From Ceratorhiza oryzae-sativae (taxonomy: Eukaryota; Basidiomycota; Agaricomycetes; Cantharellales; Ceratobasidiaceae), in NCBI GenBank assembly GCA_030998015.1, contig JARWMV010000173.1, positions 1 through 29,293 on the forward strand: 29,293 bases of DNA, written 5' to 3'. Below are positions 20,997-29,293 of the stretch, in pieces. The notes beneath the pieces were generated by a model. It did not search any database. It was not told where the DNA came from and worked only from the letters and a program-made list of their open reading frames with translations. Within the stretch, counting starts at the first letter, position 1, and each line of letters begins with the position of its first letter. The translations under genes were made by a program, and so were the position numbers.

Positions 20997-21461
20997 TCAC
21001 ACACGAGTGGGGTGATCGTCACTAGGTAAGCAATATGCTCCACTTGGACAACACTGGGATCTACCGCAAGCTTTCTTGAGGGCATTTAATCCTCCGTTGA
21101 AAGTGAATAATGCGCTTATAGAGAAACTAGATGGTGATATAAGCTCAGTGTCCGCTGCAGACACATACGAGCCATCCGTTGGGCTCCAGTTTCTTCGGAT
21201 AAGATAGGCGCGTCCATTGAATGGACAATTGCCATCAAGCCTACCTCTGGTTGAGATGACTGTGTCAACTGAGTTTATGATCTTCCGCTGCGGAATGAAA
21301 CCCAGCGCCGAGACACTGTCACTTGGCCAGCAATCGTCGGGTCGTATCGTACCACTCTCGCACTTGTCGCTGAAAGAAAACTCATGCGATTCAGGGACTG
21401 CATTGGCGACGGCAGAGAGTAAAACTGCCGGAGCAGGCTTGGAGGATAATATGCCGGACAG
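20997..21461 (-). pseudogene. Fossil third copy of secreted Cys-rich family
   Basis: A minus-strand frame open for 154 codons shows clear homology to the two intact paralogues. It reads ...LLSAVANAVPESHEFSFSDK then CESGT, and later GNCPFNGRAY and SQCCPSGAYCLPSDD (compare GNCGFNGENC and SASCCPNGAFCTPTD at 25.3 kb). Counting back 38 codons from Gly-Thr, the length of exon 1 in both intact copies, lands exactly on CTG where ATG is expected. The first intron's donor reads AT instead of GT (ACG|ATACGA). The following 60 nt, ending in CCGCAG, lack stop codons and keep the frame. About 15-18 residues between the VISTR-like motif and GNC are missing. The start loss, splice loss and deletion indicate a pseudogene. 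Confidence 0.65.
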
Positions 21462-21927
21462 GGGAATAGGACAGGAAAGCTAGGGCTCTATATGTTATTG
21501 TGACGGTTCGGATTGATAACATCACTCTTTTATATCTGGAAGAGTGGTTTCAACCAAGTCCGTAATGTCGTGGGCCATTCGCTTAGTGTTCGACTATCAA
21601 GCGACTTCAATGATAAAATCGATCATATATCCACATTCTTGGGCTGTATGCGTTCGCATCAATGGCCCGCGAACCTACTGGAGAGATTTGTTCGTGGTGT
21701 CCGTACAATCAGCCGGGGTCGGTCGCCGGTTGAGCTTCGAGGTCCCCGAGGCGTGCCCTTTATGCTCAACTGGATAAAATAACACGTATGTGGCACAGTA
21801 TGAAGCTGAAACTGTTTTCGAACAAACAATACTGCTTAGATACATGATATTCAAGGCACATTCTGATTCTAGCTGGCTACGCCCCCGTCCGTTTATACCC
21901 AGATACCAGTTGCTGATCTGAGAGCAT

Positions 21928-22514
21928 CTAACAGTACGTAACCTGCAGACCAGCCTATTCGATGATGAATATTAGTAGAATCACAACCCCTTGGCCTAAG
22001 AATACCCACATCAGGTGTGCTGCATACGCGTACTGCATTGTCGTCGCCAGTAGGCTGGCAATAAGCCCCAGTCGAACAGCAACCCGCATCTTTGCAGCTG
22101 TTTCCTACCCCGGCGCAACCATTGGTGAAAGCAAATGCAGCAGGCACCTGGAACGCGAAAGGCTTGATCAGGGAAATATCCGCCGCAGATATGCTATTGC
22201 TGAGCGTCATCTCGACCACAGTGCACCCTGCTCCTGTCGACTTGCAATTATTATCAATAAGCAGGGCGCGCGCGTTCAGGAGGGAGGTGGTCGCCGTGTA
22301 ATTCCCTGTCGCAAGCACTTTGCCGTTTTGATCGACTAGGGTTGGCTAATGATTAAATGTCTGAGCAATATCCTGGGGGTAGAAAATTATCGCCACCCAC
22401 CGTGCCTTTGCCGCACTTGTTCACGAATGTGACTTTATGCGTCTCGGCAACAACACTGGTGATGCCAGCGATCGCCGCAACTGCGACGAGAAGCATAGAG
22501 TTGGAGAAAAACAT
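21928..22514 (-). CDS. Secreted Cys-rich 'glycopeptide'-type protein, 154 aa
   Basis: Small secreted protein of a fungal family that I recall being annotated as glycopeptide in Ceratobasidiaceae. Exons are 22401-22514, 22010-22345 and 21928-21942, with phase-0 introns after Gly-Thr and after Asp. A signal peptide is evident (MFFSNSMLLVAVAAIAGITS, cleavage likely after VVA). The mature part starts ETHKVTFVNKCGKGT, PTLVDQNGKVLATG. It has a run of cysteines (NNCKSTGAGC, NGCAGVGNSCKDAGCC, GAYC, RVC) and ends DVTYC. The Cys pattern and beta-rich sequence suggest a disulphide-stabilised extracellular fold; a thaumatin-like relationship is only a guess. No enzyme motif is visible. It has a paralogue 2.8 kb away and a fossil copy downstream. 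Identity to its paralogue is moderate, with the domain order kept. Confidence 0.8.
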
Positions 22515-22590
22515 GTTGAATGTACAATCGGGTAAAGTGAGAGCTGGAGAACCGTTTCTTGTTGGATAATCCCTGGCTCAAAAGCGAGGT

Positions 22591-22600
22591 CAATTTATAC
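22591..22600 (-). promoter_or_regulatory. TATA box of first secreted-family gene
   Basis: AGTATAAATT on the minus strand, about 80 nt upstream of the ATG at 22514. The same spacing is found at its paralogue. Confidence 0.5.
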
Positions 22601-22888
22601 TGGAAAAGTCCGTTCAACCCGAACTCAAATGTTTCCGCCAATTAATCGACTTTTAAGCGAGAATGGTTCCATTCAATCCCATTGTTTAGTTCCATGGTAT
22701 AAATAGGGAGCGGTCAGCTCGGCGTCTCGACAATCATGCCGGCGCAGCAGCGTTACGGCCTCGAGCATCGGTTGTTGAAGTAATCTTTACGGAGTTTCAA
22801 GCCCGATGTTTGATTAGCGCTGGTGCGATTTTGCTCTTGCACCGAACTTCGCCAACCGAGAGCGGTTCCAAGGGAGTAAATAGATACA
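22601..22888. other. Spacer without gene
   Basis: Presumed upstream region of the first secreted-family gene and 3' region of the membrane protein gene. Nothing coding is seen. Confidence 0.4.
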
Positions 22889-23857
22889 TTACACGAACCA
22901 AGTCCCTCGGCTACACCGGTGTCTCACTAGCAACACAACCAAAACAACAAGCACGCATACAAGCAATGAGCACCCGCCAGCCGCTCGCCCATTCTTCACA
23001 CCGAACGACTCCCGTTCGTTTATCCCAGCGGCGGGCTTATCTACGTTTGGATCCATGACTAGTATTGCGGCGCTCATCAACATGACCCCGCAACATACAT
23101 GTACGATTGACCAGACGGCTAAAAGCCGGACCGTCCAACGCACTGGTTTATATGAGTCGAGAGGTTCACCATCCGCGTCAAGGAGCGATGTAGCTGAGCC
23201 TGCAGTGATTGCACCAACAATGAAACAGTATGTTGCCTAAGAAATTAAGAAAAGGTCGCCTCTGTTACCCGAGAAAACCGTCGTCCAGGCCAATCCTGCC
23301 CCGAAAAAGCCACAGCAATTAGTGATACAAAATTATTCCTAATTGAGGTGAGCATCGTCCAAAAGAAATTTCTTGTGAACTAACCTGTGTGAATCTGCAC
23401 TGTTCAGTGCTTGAGACTGTGGTCCAGTCCTCGTCTTTCCAGGTTTTGGAATATCGTATGATTCATGAGGCCTAGAAGGATATGATAAAGAACGCTGCTC
23501 GGGTGAGGGGCTTGATTCGCTTGGCTGGTCATGCTGAGAGTTTGTCGATTCTTGAGGCACCAGGGATTGAACTTTTTAGTCGCTTTCGGGCTGAATTTGA
23601 TCATCATCTGCTGGCATTATCGAAGAACCAGCCATTGGTGACTCCACCATAGTACCATGCGCCCCTTCCTCCATATCAACCCTCGAGCCTAGGCTATCTT
23701 GGGGGGACAGTTGTAAGTTTGAATAATGATCTTCACAGCATGCACACTTTTACTCACATTGGAGACACGGGTTCCTAATATTCTCGCCTAAATTAATCCT
23801 GCGCACTGCGTCTGAGGACTGGAGGGCGGTTTTGTGGATCCGATCGATATTCTTGAC
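22889..23857 (-). pseudogene. Multi-pass membrane protein gene, probably damaged
   Basis: The minus strand holds a coherent but interrupted coding sequence. Likely exons are 23758-23857 (VKNIDRIHKTALQSSDAVRR), 23385-23697 (acidic, then Ser/Pro-rich), 23269-23338 and 22889-23236. The last has hydrophobic segments ATYCFIVGAITAGSATSLL, WSIVHVCCGVMLMSAAILVM and SLLVCVLVVLVVLLVRH, so at least three membrane spans, ending in RHRCSRGTWFV. Two problems remain. A TAA (23576-23578) interrupts the second exon, unless a 57-nt segment starting GTTCTTCG is spliced. The piece before the last exon also reads well in another frame (FFGAGLAWTTVFSGNRGD), which would run into a TAG at 23237-23239. No start exon was found. 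I do not recognise the family. Confidence 0.45.
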
Positions 23858-25203
23858 CTCGTCAAAAGGTTACATGGTTTTATTTGATAAAACAAGCGAT
23901 ATTCTCACTTGTTCTGAGGATTGTTGGTCGCCCTCTTAGGTCTGGAAGCTTGGTCAACCTTATGTACTAAGGTATGGGCGATGAACTGACGTTGTGAGCT
24001 CCAGTTGCTTTCTGGTCACCATACAGAGAACGCATCAGGGTAGAATCAGGATAGGAGCTATTGGAACAAACAAGTTCATATATGTGGTGATTTTGGGATT
24101 CAATCAACACAAGAACAAACCGGATGCCTGTTGCAACTTCGGAAGTAGACCATTCAAGGCATAAAACATATATTACGAGTTAAAACTGATGTCAACCTAC
24201 CTTTATCGAGTCGATCTCTGCAAACTTGTCCTTGAGGTGTGCAAAATCTGCTTCCTAATCCATGCAAATATCACAATTTGGGTCGAATGGCGAGCATTCT
24301 TGGTCCTATGGTTACTATTCTCTCCGGGTGCCGAAATGGTCCATTTTCGATATTGTTTAAAGCCGACTGGTCTATTCAATGCTAAAAAAAGTCTGGCCGG
24401 AGTATCCCCACTTGTTTTTCCAGCGCTCTTTAGAGACCCCAATAGCTTTTGGGGTAAATTGTGATATTTGGTTCGACGATAATCCACCATTGCTGAAAGT
24501 TACCACTAGCTCCAGGGGCCGGTACAGGTACTTATAAGCCTCCTGATAATTGGAGCTTTTACAGCAAGGCAACAAATTGGAAATGACTTACCTAGTATGG
24601 GATTGATGGAAGTCTTGATGATGCCACATAGTGTACAAAATGCATAATGTTATATATTGAGGCCAGCCGTACGAGTGTCAATGAAACATAATCTGTGAAG
24701 CTTGTACATGTTCTCCATGTGATGGTCGTTGTTTAGCAGCTGGGTTCCCGCGATCATCGAGCTCTCCAGATCAGATTTGTAATAAGATGGGGGTGCTTCC
24801 TGTATGCTATTTTTGCGGGATTTGTAGAAATAAGCAATAGGGAGCGGCGGGCGAGCTGGAGAGATCAATAAAATATTACAAAAGGCCTAGATTAGGTCAA
24901 GCTAAAAGCGAGTGGTCATTTTCATAGATAACAGGCAACATAGAGGCAGCTGTTGGTTGTGCAGTATGTTCTCTCACATGTTTTTTGGACTTCGGCGCGC
25001 ACCACCACGACAAACACGCATATACTCAGCGCTGAGATCCATTATCATATTTATATTGATTTAGTATCAAGAGCCACGTTATGTCACATATTGACCGCAA
25101 ACGTCAGAACGATGAACTGAACAGAACCACGAGACTAGAAAAAATCGACTCCAAAACACTGCAGATTTTGGTGTTCGATGACTCCATCCCGATAATGAGT
25201 GGT
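23858..25203. other. Region with no supported gene
   Basis: Possible 5' exons of the membrane protein gene may lie at 23860-24060, where coding-like pieces such as SYPDSTLMRSLYGDQKATG can be read on the minus strand, but splice phases do not join. The hydrophobic plus-strand frame at 24189-24464 and minus frame at 24650-24868 have no recognisable content. Confidence 0.4.
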
Positions 25204-25809
25204 TTACAAGCAGAAAGTAATTGCCAAGTTGACCTATTTTTCAGATCCATTAATTGTGAGGTAATGTATTTTAATCCATAGATACTCACGTCGTTGGCCT
25301 GGCACTGGCGCTGAGACTGGTAGTCCGTCGGCGTGCAGAACGCGCCATTGGGGCAGCAGCTGGCAGACGTGCAATCGTTGCCAACACCGTCGCAGCCGTT
25401 GTAGTAGCCGAAACCAGTGGTGACCGAGAACGCGTGGGGTGGAATCAAGGAGACGTCAGTGCTAGAGCCGCAGCCAGCGCATGTGGGGTTTTTGAGAGTG
25501 GTCTCGAGGAGCGAGCAGTTCTCGCCGTTGAATCCGCAGTTGCCGACCTGGAGGTAAGCGATGGCAGCGACGAGAGGGCCATTGCTGACATAGTCGGCAC
25601 CAGTTGACAAAACCCTTCCGCCTTGGATGAGAGTCGGCTAGAAGAGTAGTCAAGTAATATACTGTTACATTTCATGAATGAGTCTGAGTACTGACTGTGC
25701 CTCGGCCACACCTGTTGTCAAAGTGAACAACATGGCGCTCGGCCGCGACGCCAAGAGCGGCGACGAAAGCGACGGTGACGGCAGAGATGATGGATTTGGA
25801 GAAGAACAT
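25204..25809 (-). CDS. Secreted Cys-rich 'glycopeptide'-type protein, 163 aa
   Basis: Paralogue of the gene at 21.9-22.5 kb. Exons are 25696-25809, 25290-25637 and 25204-25233, with introns at the same two phase-0 positions (after Gly-Thr and after Asp). Exon 1 is 114 nt in both genes. The signal peptide is MFFSKSIISAVTVAFVAALG, with cleavage likely after GVAA. The mature chain begins ERHVVHFDNRCGRGT, PTLIQGGRVLSTG. It contains GNCGFNGENC, TCAGCGSSTDVSLIPPHAF, YYNGCDGVGNDC, SASCCPNGAFC and QRQCQAND, and ends VNLAITFCL. That ending matches what I remember of the family, which supports the last intron. It acts outside the cell and the function is unknown. Candidate roles are cell-wall component or effector; nothing in the sequence decides. 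Confidence 0.85.
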
Positions 25810-25890
25810 GATGTTAGATATTTGTATTGGAGCTGTAGAGTGCCAAGTGATAGCGAACTGATGATGTTCCTCGGCACTCATTAGCTCAAA

Positions 25891-25900
25891 CTTTTATACC
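25891..25900 (-). promoter_or_regulatory. TATA box of second secreted-family gene
   Basis: GGTATAAAAG on the minus strand, about 82 nt upstream of the ATG at 25809. It matches the spacing at the paralogue. Confidence 0.55.
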
Positions 25901-26768
25901 CACGCCATGGCTCAAAGCTAACAATAGACCGCAGCCGAGCGATCCGGATCCTTCATGGAACCTCGCGGAATAGAATAACATTCAATTGATGTTTAGTTGT
26001 TCGTCGAGGAATGGCTTTGTCGCCGCCATCGCGAATACCCAATATGGCAGTTTTCCCGTTGACGCCGATTCGCTTTGATACGCGTACCGCGGCCGGCGAA
26101 CTCGGCCACAAGGCTAGTTTAGCCGACGAAACCTGCAGCTCGCCTCATTCGTCGCATGAGCCGGTTCAACACGCACGATGATGGATCGCTTGTCATATCG
26201 TGATAATCTAAAATACGCGACATGAGTCCTCGCCTGGGATGTTCGGGGCTCTATGGATAGGCAGCTCGGCCCGGCTTGCGCCCTACTCAATTCGAAAATA
26301 CCTAAGTCAGAAATCGGGATGCTCAAGAGGGATCAACAGAGGTGTATGCTTGGTGTGTATCTCAGGAAGGACAGGAGTTTTCGCCGGGAGGTCATCAATT
26401 CTCCAACATTCCTCACAGCTGGCCAAATGCAGTCTCTTTGTGTAGAGCTTGGGGCACCACGGTCCCTCTTGCCTGGTTTGTGCAATTTGTGACTATCAAT
26501 CCTCGGTACGAGAGAACGAAATACGGGAATGAATCAGAACTTGTTCGATTGAGTTTGCAGTAAATTTTTAAGCCTTGACGGCGAGGGATGGAAACTTGTG
26601 AAGATTCGATGTTTAAGCGTCTTTTACATTCCACTTCACTTGCACAAACAGACGTATCGTTAGGTAGATGAGGCGGTGTGTGTGCACGTGAGCATCGTGC
26701 TAACCGCCGGGCGTTTCGTCCGAACCTGGTTCCGATTGTCAACCACCGCAGCAGTCAAGGGAGTCGGG
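25901..26768. other. Divergent intergenic region
   Basis: This separates the minus-strand secreted-family gene from the plus-strand WASP gene and should hold both promoters. No gene, clear TATA element on the plus strand or strong repeat was seen. Open frames at 26239-26563 are unremarkable. Confidence 0.45.
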
Positions 26769-28972
26769 ATGCCGCCCTCTTCAACAATCTCCGCACAGGA
26801 CAAGGCGACAATCAAGCAGCACTTGCCGTCTACCACCACCAAGATCCACACTGCGACGCTCGCTCGAGTGTACTATGCGTACCCCAATCCCAATGAGTGG
26901 AGCTATTCCGGGATACAGGGCGCGTTGGCTTTTGTGAGCGACAAGGTTAAGGGCGGATTCTGGTGGAGAGTTGTAGACCTCCAGGTAAGCTATGGCTGTC
27001 CTGGAATCGCGATAACCTAATGACGTCGGTCGATAAGGGCACCCGCGGCATCATTTGGGAGCACGAAGTCTATGAGCCCATCTTGTATACCCAGGACCGG
27101 CCTTTCTTTCACTCGTTTGCTGGCGACGTGAGTAAAATTATTTTCTCCAACACGTTGGGTATCACTCGGTGGGCCGCGACGGTGCCCTCTCGAACCTCGC
27201 TTTGCGCGGGGTCATCCCTGACTCGACATGATATCTCACACCAATCCATTTCCCCAGGAGTCGATGATTGGATTCTCTTTCCCTAACGAGAGCGAGGCTC
27301 AAACTATGTACAGAAAGTTTGAGAAACGCGGCAAACTTTCTTCCGGTACGTCTGCACCTAGCGAATTTTAGGACATCCTAACACGATTTTCGCTAGCCAA
27401 GTCTAAATCCGCAGCCGCAGCCGCCTCACCTTCTACACCCACGAAGTCCAAGTCCACCAAGGGCAAGAAATCAAAGTTCGATAAATCACAGATTTCAGCC
27501 CCTTCCGGTTTCAAACACATTGCTCACATGGGATACGATTCCGAAGGAGGTTTCACAAGCACTGGATTGGATCCTTCCTGGCAAGCACTCTTGGATAGCC
27601 TGGGTCAATACGGCTTGAGCAAGGCTGATGTGCAAGGCAACGAAGATTTTATTCGTGGATTTGTAGAGGAATACCGCGCACAGGTAAGCTGCCTGATTTG
27701 GTTCCATCGAGCCACATCTTAATTCTATCGATCAGGAACAAGCTCAGGCGAAAAATCAACCAAAGAAAGCTCCCCCTCCAGTCACCCCTCGCGCGGCTGC
27801 AGCTGGAGGAACTAAACGTGGACCTCCCCCTCCAGTCCGGAAACGAGGCGAGGGTGGAGACAGTATCAGCAGCCTTCCACCTCCAACTCCTACCAACGCT
27901 CCTCCCCCTCCTCCGAACGCGCCTCCGCCGCCTCCGAGCGCCCCTCCACCACCTTCTGCGCCCCCGCCACCCGCCCCGTCTAGTGCCCCTCCCCCTCCCC
28001 CTTCAGCGCCTCCTCCACGTCCGCCTCCCAGCGCTCCACCCCCACCCCCGCCCGCGCCGCCGCCTCCTTCAAGCGCCCCTCCGCCACCACCAAATGCACC
28101 TCCCCCGCCTCCAAGCGCACCGCCTCCGCCTACGAGCGCACCACCTCGGCCTCCAAGCGCACCACCTCCACCTCCAAACGCACCACCTCCACCTCCGAGC
28201 GGTCCCCCGCCTCGGCCGCCAACAAGTGCTCCGCCTCCGCCACCTGCGGCCCCGCCCGCGCCACCTGCTGCCCCTCCGCCCCCTCCGCCTCCTCCCCCAC
28301 CCCCCACTGGGGCACCTCCTCCCCCACCTCCTCCTCCCGGTGGTGCTCCACCGCCGCCGCCTCCTCCCCCACCACCCGCACCTCCCACACGCGGCGCGGT
28401 AAGTTTTTAGAAAACACAGTCTCACGCACTTGCTGATGCTTGCAACAGCCGCCTCCGCCCCCACCCCCCCCGCCAGGTACACGATTCACGAATGAATTTG
28501 AGACGATAAAGCTGACATGTTTTTACAGGTGGAGCCCCTCCCCCACCTCCCCCACCTCCCCCACCGCCAAGCGGTAGGTGTGCTGTTTTATGCCTTGGGC
28601 TACTATTCACGCCATTTTTTCTCAGGAGGCGGAGCTGCTGCGGTGTTGCCGACTCCACAACCCGGTCGAGCAGATCTTCTCGCTTCCATTCAAGGAAAAG
28701 GTGTCCACACCCTTAGGAAGGTAAGCGATATCGCCATTTGTCCTTTGGGTTATTGTTCTCACCGTTCTTGACCTAGACTCCTGGGCCGAATGAATCCTCT
28801 TCGTCCGGAGTTGGCACAGCAGTGGCAGCAGGCGCAGCCGGAGCGGCCGTGGGAGCGGCCGCCGCAACCGGAGGCGGTGACCTCGCCAGTGCGCTTGCCG
28901 CAGCACACCCAACGAAAGGATGCGATCGGAAACAGCGATGATGACGAAGAAGACGAGGATGATTGGGATTAG
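26769..28972 (+). CDS. WASP/Las17 family actin nucleation-promoting factor
   Basis: Activates the Arp2/3 complex to nucleate branched actin at endocytic patches and growing tips. Exons: 26769-26984, 27038-27127, 27258-27345, 27397-27683, 27736-28398, 28449-28476, 28529-28573, 28626-28720 and 28777 onward. Domains in order: WH1 (about residues 20-130; ARVYYAYPNPNEWSYSGIQG, WWRVVDL, IIWEHEVYEP, FPNESEAQTMYRKF); a Lys/Ser-rich basic linker; a CRIB/GTPase-binding region (ISAPSGFKHIAHMG, residues 163-176); a proline-rich region (about 245-475, repeats of APPPPPS type) for SH3 and profilin binding; WH2 (ADLLASIQGKGVHTLRK); central helix (DLASALAAA); and acidic tail (NSDDDEEDEDDWD, TAG at 28970-28972). 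Helix and tail lie in different frames. Either a 55-nt intron (28849-28903) removes the helix, or there is an indel near 28903-28910. Without either, a TGA at 28939 ends the protein before the tail. Confidence 0.88.
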
Positions 28973-29293
28973 TAGTAGTACCCCACATTCTATGATACAT
29001 CTTAAACAGCTTCCTTGGAGCCCTAGTTGGCTCGCTTGGTTTTATCAATTACACTTTTTTCATAATCCTCGTTGCAAACCCGGGCGGAAGAGGTACTTTC
29101 AAGCATAGTCTGCTTCTAATCTCTTAGACGATACGGTCTACACCACTATCTTGATATCCCGGCCATGGCCAAGGGGCCTAAAACTCCCGCCTAATCACGT
29201 GGAGCTTTCCCGCGTTGGTCGGGGTCCGGCTCAAACGAGCCCGCATATAGACCGACAACCCCGAATCGCGTGCAAACAAGGGCCCAAACAGCC
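28973..29293. other. 3' flank of WASP gene
   Basis: Presumed 3' untranslated region and spacer. A perfect 10-bp palindrome GGCCATGGCC is at 29161-29170. No further gene is visible before the window ends. Confidence 0.4.

Noticed and set aside
21962..22339. 125-codon plus-strand ORF
   Set aside because: Antisense to the main exon of the secreted Cys-rich gene.
25445..25711. Other-frame minus ORFs over the second secreted gene
   Set aside because: Frames overlapping the real exon; they lack the signal peptide and Cys motifs.
27756..28388. Long glycine-rich minus-strand ORF
   Set aside because: It is the complement of the proline-rich WASP exon; the reading frame stays open only because CCN/GGN repeats lack stops.
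28069..28489. Arg/Trp-rich and Glu/Val-rich minus-strand ORFs
   Set aside because: Shadows of the same low-complexity proline-coding repeat in other frames.
28877..28918. Shorter candidate introns in the last WASP exon
   Set aside because: All GT-AG pairs there (15, 27, 30 or 42 nt) are multiples of three and do not restore the acidic-tail frame; they are also very short.
1..29293. CRISPR array, bacterial operon or prophage
   Set aside because: No regularly spaced repeats, no ribosome-binding sites or operons; genes are intron-rich and eukaryotic.

Overview
The window looks like nuclear DNA of a filamentous basidiomycete. Genes are broken by many short GT-AG introns (about 50-65 nt) and some tiny exons. 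There are Zn2Cys6 regulators, calmodulin, a WASP/Las17 actin nucleation factor, and small secreted cysteine-rich proteins of a kind I associate with Ceratobasidiaceae (Rhizoctonia-like fungi). The family-level placement is inference. I found no bacterial, viral or organellar genes.

Layout. 1-2.9 kb: remnants of an LTR retrotransposon on the minus strand (broken gag, a broken zinc-knuckle ORF, LTR-like hairpins). 2.9-9.5 kb: transposon-derived DNA almost without CpG. It carries a decayed BED/hAT transposase, several long palindromes and one isolated 132-bp CpG-rich island. 9.5-10.2 kb: composition switches abruptly to CpG-rich, pyrimidine-rich sequence. 10.25-16.0 kb: a tandem segmental duplication of Zn2Cys6 genes on the plus strand. 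Copy A is short. Copy B has gained a second zinc cluster by duplicating a three-exon module. 17.0-17.3 kb: a 70-residue hydrophilic protein in three small exons on the minus strand. 18.4-20.5 kb: calmodulin and a calmodulin-like paralogue in tandem on the minus strand, with identical eight-exon layouts including 7-, 12- and 11-nt microexons. 21.0-25.8 kb: three members of a secreted cysteine-rich family on the minus strand (one a fossil), with a probably damaged multi-pass membrane protein gene among them. 26.77-28.97 kb: WASP/Las17 on the plus strand, with an unresolved reading-frame problem in its last exon.

Functional picture. Calmodulin (Ca2+ signalling) and WASP (Arp2/3-driven actin patches, endocytosis) are housekeeping genes. 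The Zn2Cys6 pair, the secreted family and the calmodulin paralogue are products of local duplication beside a transposon-rich, CpG-depleted block. All exon structures were worked out by eye from splice signals, reading frame and comparison between paralogues in this window. No database search was run.
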